DNA from: an uncultured Clostridia bacterium
GTDB lineage: Bacteria; Bacillota; Clostridia; Lachnospirales; Anaerotignaceae
Length of the DNA: 9,219 bases
Direction: 5' to 3'
Assembly: GCA_910587195.1 (NCBI GenBank)
Contig: CAJUKL010000065.1
Coordinates: forward strand, 1 to 9,219
The notes under the pieces were generated by a model. The model was not told where the DNA came from, searched no databases, and saw only the letters and a list, made by a program, of their open reading frames with translations. Each line of letters starts with the position of its first letter. The stretch's first letter is position 1. This document shows, one piece after another, positions 1 to 7,089 of this stretch. Both the position numbers and the translations under genes were made by a program.

Positions 1-54
<54 letters not shown>

Positions 55-66
55 AAGGAAATAGAG

Positions 67-150
67 TGCCCGAGACCGGAATCGAACCGGTACGGGTGTT
101 ACCCCGCAGGATTTTAAGTCCTGTGCGTCTGCCAGTTCCGCCACTCGGGC
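67..150 (-). tRNA. tRNA-Leu (anticodon UAA)
   Basis: This is a complete class II tRNA of 84 nt on the minus strand. The acceptor strand GCCCGAG pairs with CTCGGGC before discriminator A. The D-arm contains GGCGGAACTGGCAGAC, and the anticodon arm is CAGGA-CTTAAAA-TCCTG, giving anticodon UAA (reads UUA and UUG). There is a long variable arm (TGCGGGGTAACACCCGTA) and a T-arm CCGG-TTCGATT-CCGG. The 3' CCA is not encoded: the bases after the discriminator are CTCTAT. CCA must therefore be added after transcription. It is the first gene after the promoter at 199-227. Confidence 0.96.
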
Positions 151-198
151 TAAAGCCATTTCCTTTTATTTATTTTGCAATCAGCTGACTGCTTGTAT

Positions 199-258
199 AT
201 AATAACAAAGTTTTTTAAAGATGTCAACACTTTTTTTAAATTTTTTTTATTTTTTTTA
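199..258 (-). promoter_or_regulatory. Promoter of the tRNA-Leu/tRNA-Phe unit
   Basis: On the minus strand there is a perfect -35 TTGACA (222-227), a 17-base spacer and a -10 TATTAT (199-204, one mismatch from TATAAT). Just upstream of the -35, bases 228-258 are phased A/T tracts resembling an UP element. This is the expected architecture for a strongly expressed, probably growth-rate-controlled, stable RNA promoter. Transcription would start near base 192, about 40 bases before the tRNA-Leu. Confidence 0.85.
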
Positions 259-297
259 CAAAATCTTATTTTTTCCTTATTTTATCAGCATTTCAGG

Positions 298-1227
298 TCA
301 AATTAAAGTTGCACTTTTTATGGTAAAAAACAAAAAATAAGCAATAACTAGCAGCATTAAAGGGGTTGTAAAAAACCAACGAACAACTGGCAAATCATTT
401 TTTTGTTTAAAAAAGATAGAAATAGTTTTTCTTTTTTTCCATAGTAAAAAAAAGCTAGCAAAAGCACAAAAAAATAAAAATATGGTATCCAGTGTCCATA
501 CAATACTAAATTTCTCACCTAACCACCCTGTAATCTCTACAGAAAGATTATTTAGCACATGTAAAACAATCGCTGCTGTCAAAGAATATCTTTGCGCAAG
601 ATAGCCAAATAAAATTCCTATCATCATTGTAATAGGAAACTGAACAATATTTTGGTGAAGCAAACCAAATAAAAAAGCGGTAATCAATACTGCAAAATGT
701 TTTCCATATTTTTCTAAATATTGCATTACGATTCCCCGACAAAGAATTTCCTCAGCAATCGGCGCAACAATCACAGAATAAATAAAAGCAGAAAAAAGTA
801 CAGAAGAACCAGAAGCCATATCTGCCGCTTCTTCAAAACTATAGCCCATATTTTCTGCAAGCAAAGCCATAGGCAATAAAATATAATTGCCCAAAAGCTG
901 CAAACCCTGCATTAAAATATAAAATACAAGCATTGTTTTTAGAGTAATTTTTTCTTTTTTTTGGAAAGAGGGCATTTGTTGTAAAATCAATCCTACTGTT
1001 AAAAAACCGATAACAGAAGCAATACTTAATGCAATCCCACTGTTATATACCAAATCGGCTGCCTGCTCCCACTGTATTTCACGAAATCCCAAAAGCAATA
1101 CAGTCATTTCCATAAAATCTACACCTAACACTACAACTTGAAAAAGAAACTCGTAAACAATAATAGCGATTGCTAAAAAAAGAAATTCCTTTTTTGCCTT
1201 CTTTTTTTCTATTTCCAAATTTTTCAC
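298..1227 (-). CDS. CPBP family intramembrane glutamic endopeptidase
   Basis: This 309-residue polytopic membrane protein has about eight hydrophobic segments. It carries the CPBP/Abi (CAAX-protease-like) motifs: EEILCRG with E159, E160 and R164; FGLLHQN with H191; and HVLNN with H223 and N227. In this family (Rce1-like) these residues form the active site within the membrane. Bacterial members are implicated in peptide maturation, bacteriocin self-immunity or regulated proteolysis, but the substrate cannot be read from sequence. The start used is GTG, with AGGAAAG (1231-1237) upstream. A TTG three codons later, with AGGTGA five bases before it, is an alternative start. The gene is monocistronic, diverges from the gene at 1318, and has no clear terminator before the tRNA promoter. 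Confidence 0.88.
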   Translation of the reverse strand: MKNLEIEKKKAKKEFLFLAIAIIVYEFLFQVVVLGVDFMEMTVLLLGFREIQWEQAADLVYNSGIALSIASVIGFLTVGLILQQMPSFQKKEKITLKTMLVFYILMQGLQLLGNYILLPMALLAENMGYSFEEAADMASGSSVLFSAFIYSVIVAPIAEEILCRGIVMQYLEKYGKHFAVLITAFLFGLLHQNIVQFPITMMIGILFGYLAQRYSLTAAIVLHVLNNLSVEITGWLGEKFSIVWTLDTIFLFFCAFASFFLLWKKRKTISIFFKQKNDLPVVRWFFTTPLMLLVIAYFLFFTIKSATLI

Positions 1228-1317
1228 CTGCTTTCCTAAAATAATTTTTTTAAAAGTGTATCTTATACAAGCATTTCCGCATACATATAACTAAATAAAT
1301 CTGATAGGAGTTTTCCA

Positions 1318-1953
1318 ATGATGTATTATAACAACAAATCAAGTAAAATTTCTGCAAACGAAATGCAAAATAATGTTATGGGTACCACAGGCTGCACTTG
1401 TGGCAATCTTCCTAACAATACTCCCACTGTACCAAGTACCCCAACACCAAGTGTTCCCACCATGCCAACTTCCCGTTATCTAGGATTGCAAGGTATTGTT
1501 ACCAATATTTCTAACTTAAATGATGATGGTTGTACCAAACTTTTTGAGGTACGCGACCAGAATGGACGTATTACAAATTTTGTCATCACTCCTTGCACTT
1601 ATTTTATTAATCAAGCTAATATTGCAAAAGGAATGTCTATCACTGTTTTTTATGATGCTGATGCACCTGCTGTATTAATTTATCCACCACGTTTACAAGC
1701 AACCGTTGTTGCTTCTAACAATTTAAACAAAAATGTAAAAGTAGACTATTTTGACGCAAACTTGCTTAGCCAAGACAAAGCAATGCAATTAAATATCAGC
1801 GAAAATACAGAAATTATAATGGAAAACGGACAAAGTTTTACCGGAAATTTAGGAAACCATTATCTTGTAGTAATCTATACCACATCTACAAGAAGTATTC
1901 CTGCACAAACAACACCAGAAAAAGTCATTGTACTCTGCCAAAGCATTGCATAA
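1318..1953 (+). CDS. Conserved-looking protein of unknown function (Pro/Thr linker plus two beta-rich halves)
   Basis: I do not recognise a named domain in this 211-residue protein. It has no signal peptide or membrane span. Residues 1-30 are polar and contain a CTC pair (C26, C28). Residues 31-52 form a Pro/Thr/Ser-rich linker. From residue 54 two similar-sized beta-rich halves follow, opening LQGIVTNISN (57-66) and LQATVVASNN (126-135), which look like a diverged internal duplication of small barrel-type domains. The protein ends with a conserved-looking STRSIPAQTTP and VIVLC. The start is the first of two adjacent ATGs, seven bases after GATAGGAG (1303-1310). It is the only plus-strand gene and ends at a strong terminator shared with apt. 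I recall similar uncharacterised proteins in Clostridia. An envelope or spore role would be a guess. Confidence 0.8.
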   Translation: MMYYNNKSSKISANEMQNNVMGTTGCTCGNLPNNTPTVPSTPTPSVPTMPTSRYLGLQGIVTNISNLNDDGCTKLFEVRDQNGRITNFVITPCTYFINQANIAKGMSITVFYDADAPAVLIYPPRLQATVVASNNLNKNVKVDYFDANLLSQDKAMQLNISENTEIIMENGQSFTGNLGNHYLVVIYTTSTRSIPAQTTPEKVIVLCQSIA

Positions 1954-1963
1954 TTTTAAAAAT

Positions 1964-2005
1964 AAAAGGACAATACTAGCCAAACAGGTTAGCATTGTCC
2001 TTTTT
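1964..2005. terminator. Bidirectional rho-independent terminator between convergent genes
   Basis: The arms AAAAGGACAAT (1964-1974) and ATTGTCCTTTT (1994-2004) pair perfectly over 11 bp. The stem is extended by CTAGCC against GGTTAG with one mismatch, around an AAACA loop. T-rich tails exist in both directions (TTTTTATT on plus, TTTTATTTTT on minus). It therefore ends the transcript of the 1318-1953 gene and, on the other strand, the recJ-apt transcript directly after the apt stop. Confidence 0.92.
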
Positions 2006-2006
2006 A

Positions 2007-2519
2007 TTAGTATTGCAGCACAGACTCCACAACATAATTTTTTAATACTTCTCTGCCTTTTAAGTCTTTTAATTCTATCAAAAAATCAAATGCAACAACT
2101 TCTGCTCCAGCTTCTTCCACCATTTCTGCAATCGCCTTTGCAGTACCTCCTGTTGCTAACAAGTCATCAATAATCACTACTTTTTGTCCTTTTTTTAAAG
2201 CATCTTCATGGATTTCTATGGTGGCAGTACCATATTCTAAAGCATATTCCTTACAAATTGTTTTTGCTGGCAATTTTCCTTTTTTTCTGACAGGAATAAA
2301 TGCTTTTTTTTGATTATATGCAATCGGCATACCAAACAAAAAGCCTCTGGATTCCGGCCCTAAAATCACATCATATTCCAGTTCTTTTAATTTATGCTGT
2401 AGTTGGTCTACTGCTTGTTGTAGGGCTTCTGGTTCTTTTAATAAAGTTGTAATGTCCCGAAAAATAACACCCTTTTCTGGAAAATCTGGAATAGAGCGTA
2501 TTTTGCTTTTTAAATCCAT
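2007..2519 (-). CDS. apt: Adenine phosphoribosyltransferase
   Basis: This cytoplasmic purine-salvage enzyme converts adenine and PRPP to AMP and pyrophosphate. The 170-residue length is typical. Visible motifs are IPDFPEKGVIFRDIT (10-24), the GPESRGF segment (54-60), VRKKGKLP (77-84) of the flexible catalytic loop, and the PRPP-binding loop VVIIDDLLATGGT (114-126) with its paired aspartates. The ATG start is preceded by GGGGAG (2526-2531). It lies 23 bases downstream of the recJ stop, so the two are almost certainly cotranscribed. This recJ-apt order is common in Firmicutes. The relA/spoT-type gene that often follows apt is absent here, because the operon ends at the terminator adjoining the apt stop. 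Confidence 0.97.
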   Translation of the reverse strand: MDLKSKIRSIPDFPEKGVIFRDITTLLKEPEALQQAVDQLQHKLKELEYDVILGPESRGFLFGMPIAYNQKKAFIPVRKKGKLPAKTICKEYALEYGTATIEIHEDALKKGQKVVIIDDLLATGGTAKAIAEMVEEAGAEVVAFDFLIELKDLKGREVLKNYVVESVLQY

Positions 2520-2542
2520 AAATTTCTCCCCTTTTCTATAGT

Positions 2543-4309
2543 CTATTCATAAAAGCGAAAATCTTTAATATGCAGTTGTATCATACTTTCTCCCCGAAAG
2601 GTATTGATTTCAATGCTATATACAAAGTCCATTGTTTGCTCAAAATGTCCATCTGCTAACATTTTATCACAATTTTTTTCTCCATACAATCGTTTTGTTA
2701 TTTCTATCAATTTACTAAAACCATCAAAAGAAATTGCCTGCAAAGAAATTCCATTTTGTTTCAATTTCATTTTTAAGATATTTTTTTCTTTTCCCACAAG
2801 ATAAAAATTTTCCATTTGAACATTTTTGCTGCCAAAAAGAGGAGCATGATTTCCCTTTCCAAAGGGTGCCATGTTTTGTAACTCTTTGGCTAATATCATA
2901 TCAATTTCTTTAAAATCAAGTTGTTTTTCAATTTTCAGCATAGGTAAAAGCTGCTGTTCTGTCAATTTACAATTTTCATTTAATTTTTTTTGTAAAATTT
3001 CTATATTTTCATAGGGTAAAGAAAGCCCTGCTGCCATAGGATGACCACCAAATTTAATAAATAACTCTTTACAAGCATACAATTCCTCAAACATATGATA
3101 GCCTTCAATACTTCTGCCAGAACCTTTTGCTGCATTTTCTGCTTTTGTAATTAAAATGGTTGGTCGATAAAAAATTTCTTTTATACGTCCTGCAACAATT
3201 CCTGCAATACTTTCTTGTATATTTTCTTGAAACAACACGAGCACTTTATCAAGCGGTTTACTTTTTAATTCTTCTATTACTTTTTCTGTTGCTTTTTCTG
3301 TCATTTGTTTTCTGCTTTCGTTTTGTTCAATTAAAGTAAGAGCATACTCTCTTGCTTTTTCTGGCACTTCTTCACAAAACAAAGATACGGCTGTAGTTGC
3401 CGTTTCCAATCTGCCTGCGGCATTGATACAAGGTCCTATAATAAAGCCAATATGATATTCTGTTAATTCTTTTTGCTCTAAATTTGTTTCTTCTAAAAGT
3501 GTCTTTAAACCAATATTTGTTGTCTGTGTCATGGTTTTAAGACCTCTTTTTACAATAATCCTATTTTCTTCCATTAAATCCACAATATCACAAACAGTAG
3601 CCAATGTTGCCAAATGAAGGCACTCCATTTCCAGTGTAGCATGATGTATTTGCTGTCTTTCTAAAAAAAGTAGTGCTAATTTATAACATAATCCTGCTGC
3701 ACAAAGTGCTTTAAAAGGATAGGCACATTGTTTTTGTTTTGGGTCAATCACAGCATCTGCGATGGGTATAATATCATTTCCATTTTCATCAAAAGCAGCT
3801 TCGTGATGGTCTATTACAACAACAGTCATACCAAATTCTTTTGCTTTTTCAATTTCTTGCAATGCAGAAATGCCATTATCACAAGTTAAAAGAAATTGGA
3901 TTCCTTTTTGATGTAAGGTTTCCACTGCTTTTATATTTAAACCATAGCCTTCTTTTTGTCGGTGCGGAATATAATATAGGACATCTGCCCCACAATAGCG
4001 CAAAACTTTATACCATATTGCTGTACTTGTGACACCATCTACATCATAATCACCATAAATGGCAATTTTTTGTTTTTCTTTTAATGCTTTTTCTAATAAT
4101 TCCATAGCTTTTTGTGCATCTTTCATAGGCTTATCCCCTAAAATGGGATAAAGAGGCATATTTTCTGCATATAAAAATGTTTTTGCCTGTTTTTTAGTAG
4201 CAATTCCCCTATTTGCTAAAACACAAGCTGTTGCCTGTCGGATATGGAGTACCTCTGACATCTTTTGTATATTAACTTTGATTCTTTTTTGTGTCCATCG
4301 GCTTTCCAA
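2543..4309 (-). CDS. recJ: Single-stranded-DNA-specific 5'-3' exonuclease RecJ
   Basis: This 588-residue member of the DHH/DHHA1 phosphoesterase superfamily degrades single-stranded DNA 5' to 3' in recombination and mismatch repair, using two metal ions. The DHH core shows GDYDVDGVTST (86-96), CDNG (143-146), the signature DHHE (167-170) and ATVCDIVDL (237-245). GPCINAAGRL (292-301) follows. The DHHA1 part carries GSGRS (396-400) and FGGHPMAAGLSL (420-431). A C-terminal OB-like region completes it. The length matches clostridial RecJ without an extra domain. The start codon is TTG, chosen because a G5 Shine-Dalgarno run lies eight bases upstream and because the next ATG (codon 17) lacks one. 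recJ is followed by apt, and is separated from secF by 640 bases of repeats. Confidence 0.96.
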   Translation of the reverse strand: MESRWTQKRIKVNIQKMSEVLHIRQATACVLANRGIATKKQAKTFLYAENMPLYPILGDKPMKDAQKAMELLEKALKEKQKIAIYGDYDVDGVTSTAIWYKVLRYCGADVLYYIPHRQKEGYGLNIKAVETLHQKGIQFLLTCDNGISALQEIEKAKEFGMTVVVIDHHEAAFDENGNDIIPIADAVIDPKQKQCAYPFKALCAAGLCYKLALLFLERQQIHHATLEMECLHLATLATVCDIVDLMEENRIIVKRGLKTMTQTTNIGLKTLLEETNLEQKELTEYHIGFIIGPCINAAGRLETATTAVSLFCEEVPEKAREYALTLIEQNESRKQMTEKATEKVIEELKSKPLDKVLVLFQENIQESIAGIVAGRIKEIFYRPTILITKAENAAKGSGRSIEGYHMFEELYACKELFIKFGGHPMAAGLSLPYENIEILQKKLNENCKLTEQQLLPMLKIEKQLDFKEIDMILAKELQNMAPFGKGNHAPLFGSKNVQMENFYLVGKEKNILKMKLKQNGISLQAISFDGFSKLIEITKRLYGEKNCDKMLADGHFEQTMDFVYSIEINTFRGESMIQLHIKDFRFYE

Positions 4310-4317
4310 AAAAACTT

Positions 4318-4322
4318 CCCCC
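4318..4322 (-). promoter_or_regulatory. Ribosome binding site fixing the TTG start of recJ
   Basis: On the minus strand, AAAAGGGGGAAG places a run of five G eight bases before the TTG at 4307-4309. No ATG or GTG in frame has a comparable site, so this decides the start. Confidence 0.65.
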
Positions 4323-4355
4323 TTTTCTATTTAATTCTCCTATCTTTATTTATAA

Positions 4356-4385
4356 CAAAAGAAACAGACGTAAAATACGCCTGTT
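4356..4385 (-). terminator. Hairpin upstream of recJ, possible terminator or attenuator
   Basis: In the minus-strand RNA, AACAGGCGTA pairs with TACGTCTGTT (10 bp including one G-U) around a three-base TTT loop. It is followed by TCTTTTGTTATAAAT, a moderate T-rich tail. It would end transcripts arriving from secF and the repeats, or attenuate read-through into recJ, whose start is about 50 bases further on. A weak -10-like TATAAA (4349-4354) just after it has no convincing -35, so a separate recJ promoter is not proven. Confidence 0.5.
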
Positions 4386-4398
4386 AGTTTATTAAAAG

Positions 4399-4616
4399 AC
4401 CTTAGGAACTTTGTTCCCAAACCCTTACAAGCTTTTTGAAAAAAGCTTGACCAAAAACTTTATCTTTTGCACACGGTACAAAACAGATTTTTAACCACTG
4501 ATGCTCTGTTGTCATTCCTCTTAAGTAACCACTCAACTCCAATGTACAGCAGCGAAACATCAGTTTTGCACAAAAGTTCTTTGCTACCTTTCTTTCAAAA
4601 AAGGTAGCAGAAAGTG
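4399..4616 (+). repeat. Structured repeat, copy A (direct orientation)
   Basis: About 218 bases, alignable end to end with copies B and C. Hairpins in order: H1 GGAAC/GTTCC (4405-4417); H2, the CAAGCTTTTT palindrome, followed by an AAAACTTTATCT stretch; a longer-range pairing TGTTG (4507-4511) with CAATG (4540-4544) through two G-U pairs; H3 GCGAAAC/GTTTTGC (4552-4569); and H4 GCTACCTTT/AAAGGTAGC (4583-4608). It ends in AGAAAGTG. H1 and H4 differ from the other copies but still pair. No ORF of note is inside. It has neither a transposase nor T-tailed terminators. Confidence 0.9.
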
Positions 4617-4741
4617 GTTTCTGTTAAACTTAATAGAAGTCGGAAGTTCTTGGAAAAACTTTTTTCTCTTGTGAAAAATTTTTCCAAAGTCTATGCTTTG
4701 CACCTTTTCAAAAACACGCTTGCAAGCGTAAAAAGACTAAA
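4617..4741. repeat. Palindrome-rich spacer between repeat copies A and B
   Basis: This gene-free stretch holds one long AT-rich hairpin: TTGGAAAAA (4650-4658) pairs with TTTTTCCAA (4679-4687), and the interior can also pair (TTTTTC with GAAAAA). It also holds a small stem CAAAG/CTTTG (4685-4700) and a perfect 14-base palindrome ACGCTTGCAAGCGT (4716-4729) flanked by A-tracts. It resembles copies A to D in style but does not align with them, so it may be a second repeat type or a decayed one. Only one copy is in the window. Confidence 0.6.
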
Positions 4742-4960
4742 ACCTTGAGAGCCCTGCTCTCAAACCCTACAAGCTTTTTGAAAAAAGCTTGACCAAAAAC
4801 TTTATCTATTGCATATGGTACAAAACAGATTTTTAACCACTGGTGCTCCGTTGTCGTTCATCTACAACAACCATTCAAGCTCAACGCACAGCTGCAAAAC
4901 GCTAGTTTTGCACAAAAGTTCTTTGCTTACTTTCTTTCAAGAAAGTAAGTCAAGAAAGTG
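4742..4960 (+). repeat. Structured repeat, copy B (direct orientation)
   Basis: 219 bases. Hairpins: H1 TTGAGAGC/GCTCTCAA (4745-4763), perfect and one pair longer than in C; H2 CAAGCTTTTT/AAAAAGCTTG; the long-range pair CGTTG (4849-4853) with CAACG (4882-4886); H3 TGCAAAAC/GTTTTGCA (4893-4912); H4 CTTACTTTC/GAAAGTAAG (4926-4949). The terminal AGAAAGTG (4953-4960) lies inside the last codons of secF. Bases 4910-4949 are identical to the matching parts of copies C and D. Confidence 0.92.
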
Positions 4961-5837
4961 TGTTCTTTTCATTTTTTGGCAAAAATAAATACCATATAGA
5001 ACCAGAAATAAAAATAGAAGAATATGCACCTGCAATAATACCAACTATCATAGGTAAGGAAAAATCTTTAATGGATTGTACTCCTAAAATATAAATTGCA
5101 CCAATGGTAAACAATGTGGTCAATGTAGTATTAATAGAACGCCCCAAAGTTTGGCTAATACTTTTATTAATTTTTTCCGCTGTCTGATATTTTCTAAATT
5201 TAGAACCATTTTCTCTAATTCTGTCAAAAATAACAATGGTAGAGTTAATGGAATACCCTAAAATAGTTAAAAGTACCGCTATAAAGGCATTATCCACAGG
5301 AATCCGAAAAACTGCATAACAAGTCATTACAATCAAAACATCATGCACTAAAGCAATAATTGCACTGCCACCAGCACGCACATCTTTAAAACGGATAGAA
5401 ATATAAATCAACATACAAACACAAGCAATTAAAACTGCTTTGATTGCTGTCATTTGCATTTCCCGGCTCACAGTTGCAGAAACATCTACAATAGAATCAA
5501 TGACCGCATTCGTATATTTTTGTTTGATACTTTCAGAAAGCTTTGTTCGTGTATCTCCATCAATAGACTGCATTTTAATAGAAACACTGTTTGTTCCGAT
5601 AATTCTTTGCACTTGAGGGCTTTTTTGTCCGGTTACTTCTTCAATGATGTGTGTAATGTCATCATTGGAAAATTCTTCTCCTATTTGCACACTCATAGAA
5701 GTTCCTCCAGTAAATTCAATTCCAAAATTAAACATACCCTTTCCTGCATTGCTATTGATTATCATAGTAACGATGCCGGCTAAAATAATTACAATCGACA
5801 CCGCAAAAAATTTGAATCTGTTTTCTACGATTTTCAT
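4950..5837 (-). CDS. secF: Protein translocase subunit SecF
   Basis: This 295-residue inner-membrane partner of SecD in the SecYEG accessory complex is thought to use the proton gradient to pull exported proteins through. It has an N-terminal membrane span (about 10-28), then GIEFTGGTSMSV (39-50), the family motif opening the small extracytoplasmic domain. A five-span RND-like bundle follows, containing LLTILGYSINSTIVIFDRIREN (189-210) and SINTTLTTL (234-242). The ATG start is preceded by AAGGAGG, which overlaps the secD stop. The last residues (TLS and the TGA) fall within the end of repeat copy B, so the natural C-terminus may have been altered by the repeat. Transcription from secD-secF would enter the repeat region before recJ. 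Confidence 0.96.
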   Translation of the reverse strand: MKIVENRFKFFAVSIVIILAGIVTMIINSNAGKGMFNFGIEFTGGTSMSVQIGEEFSNDDITHIIEEVTGQKSPQVQRIIGTNSVSIKMQSIDGDTRTKLSESIKQKYTNAVIDSIVDVSATVSREMQMTAIKAVLIACVCMLIYISIRFKDVRAGGSAIIALVHDVLIVMTCYAVFRIPVDNAFIAVLLTILGYSINSTIVIFDRIRENGSKFRKYQTAEKINKSISQTLGRSINTTLTTLFTIGAIYILGVQSIKDFSLPMIVGIIAGAYSSIFISGSIWYLFLPKNEKNTLS

Positions 5838-5845
5838 TATTTTTG

Positions 5846-5852
5846 CCTCCTT
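5846..5852 (-). promoter_or_regulatory. secF Shine-Dalgarno overlapping the secD stop codon
   Basis: On the minus strand AAGGAGG shares two bases with the secD TAA (5851-5853), and the secF ATG is 8 bases after it. The 13-base intergenic gap and this overlap indicate translational coupling, which would keep the two subunits at equal dose. Confidence 0.8.
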
Positions 5853-7089
5853 ATTTTATACGTAATACATAATATTTTGGATTATTAATACCAATATATA
5901 TCATGCCTTGTAATATCATTCTTGTAATAAAAATTGCTGTAAACATAGAAATAATAATACCTATCATTAAAGTTTGTGCAAATCCTTTTACTGTTCCGGT
6001 ACCCAACCAAAACAATACAACGGCTGCAATCAATGTTGTCACGTTACCATCAATAATTGCTGGCAACGCTCTTGAAAATCCATTATGAACCGACACCCGT
6101 AAAGAATGTCCAGCTATCAATTCTTCTTTTATTCTTTCAAAGATAACAACATTTGCATCTACTGCCATCCCTACAGAAAGCACAATGCCAGCTATACCAG
6201 GTAATGTCAAGGTAACATGTAACACACTCAATGCTACCAATTCTAATCCCACATAAATAACTAACGCCCAATCAGCAGCAAATCCCAATGCTTTATAAAT
6301 GACTAACATAAACAATAACACAAGGCAAATACCAATTATACCCGCTTTTAAACCAGAAGAAAGTGCATCTGCACCCAATCTTGCGCCAACATTTTCCATT
6401 TTTAGGATATTTAAGTTAAATGGTAAGGAACCTGCTCGAATCAAAGAAGCTGTTTTTTCTGCTTCTTCCGGTGTAAAATGTCCTGTAATCATTGCATTTC
6501 CATCTGTAATTTCTGCATTTACAATCGGAGCACTTACAATTTCATCATCCAAAATAATAGCAATCGGCTTTCCAATATTATTTTTGGTTGCTTCTGCAAA
6601 AAGTTGCCTTCCTTCTGCTGTAAATTCTAAGGATACATAAGGTTCTGAAACACCCTGTTGTGAAACCTGTCCAACTTGTTTTCTGGCATCTGCTATCATA
6701 TCTCCAGTCAAAAGAACTTGTCCAGTTTCGTCCACAAAAGATAATTGCGCTGTTTGTCCAATTTCCTTAATTGCTTCTTCTGCATTTTCCACACCCGGAA
6801 TATCAACTCTCAAGCGTTTTTCTCCTTCTTTTGCAACTTCTGCTTCTGTCCAGTTATTCCAATCTAATCTTCCTTGTATCAGAGAAACAGCCGCAGCCAT
6901 TTCTTCTTCTGTTACATTTTCTTTATCAGCTTCATATAATATCTGTACGCCGCCACTTAAATCTAAACCCTGTTTGACATTCCAAATACTGCCTTGTTTC
7001 TTTTCACCAATTCCCTGATAAGAAACAAAAGCCAAAGTACCTGCCAATATTAGCATAATGCAGAGCATTAAACTGCCCTTTCCTTTCAT
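5851..7089 (-). CDS. secD: Protein translocase subunit SecD
   Basis: This 412-residue inner-membrane protein works with SecF in the late, proton-motive-force-linked step of Sec export. It has an N-terminal span (about 7-25) and then the GLDLSGGVQILYEA motif (41-54) that opens the periplasmic-type P1 domain. The head (to about 240) includes VSLEFTAEGRQLFAEAT and IILDDEIVSAPIV. A six-span bundle ends it, with LTLPGIAGIVLSVGMAVDAN (294-313), VVIFERIKEE and IDGNVTTLIAA (346-356). This is the short clostridial form, well below the roughly 615 residues of E. coli SecD. The ATG is preceded by AAGGAGG (7099-7105). It heads the secD-secF pair, and no yajC lies next to it. Confidence 0.96.
   Translation of the reverse strand: MKGKGSLMLCIMLILAGTLAFVSYQGIGEKKQGSIWNVKQGLDLSGGVQILYEADKENVTEEEMAAAVSLIQGRLDWNNWTEAEVAKEGEKRLRVDIPGVENAEEAIKEIGQTAQLSFVDETGQVLLTGDMIADARKQVGQVSQQGVSEPYVSLEFTAEGRQLFAEATKNNIGKPIAIILDDEIVSAPIVNAEITDGNAMITGHFTPEEAEKTASLIRAGSLPFNLNILKMENVGARLGADALSSGLKAGIIGICLVLLFMLVIYKALGFAADWALVIYVGLELVALSVLHVTLTLPGIAGIVLSVGMAVDANVVIFERIKEELIAGHSLRVSVHNGFSRALPAIIDGNVTTLIAAVVLFWLGTGTVKGFAQTLMIGIIISMFTAIFITRMILQGMIYIGINNPKYYVLRIK

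Noticed and set aside
1228..1317. Vegetative promoters for the divergent genes at 1227 and 1318
   Set aside because: -10-like TATAAG (minus, 1262-1267) and TATAAC (plus, 1286-1291) exist, but their -35 partners are poor, so I did not list them as features.
1928..2173. 81-residue plus-strand ORF
   Set aside because: It overlaps the end of the 1318-1953 gene, the terminator and antisense apt. Its composition is a low-complexity Leu/Gln run, typical of an antisense shadow.
4426..4450. CAAGCTTTTT palindrome in the repeats as a rho-independent terminator
   Set aside because: The stem is not followed by a T-run on either strand in any copy, so it is better treated as part of the repeat structure. 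The same holds for H4.
4399..4960. CRISPR array or insertion sequence
   Set aside because: The repeats are about 219 bases long, irregularly placed, with no uniform spacers, no cas gene and no transposase ORF.
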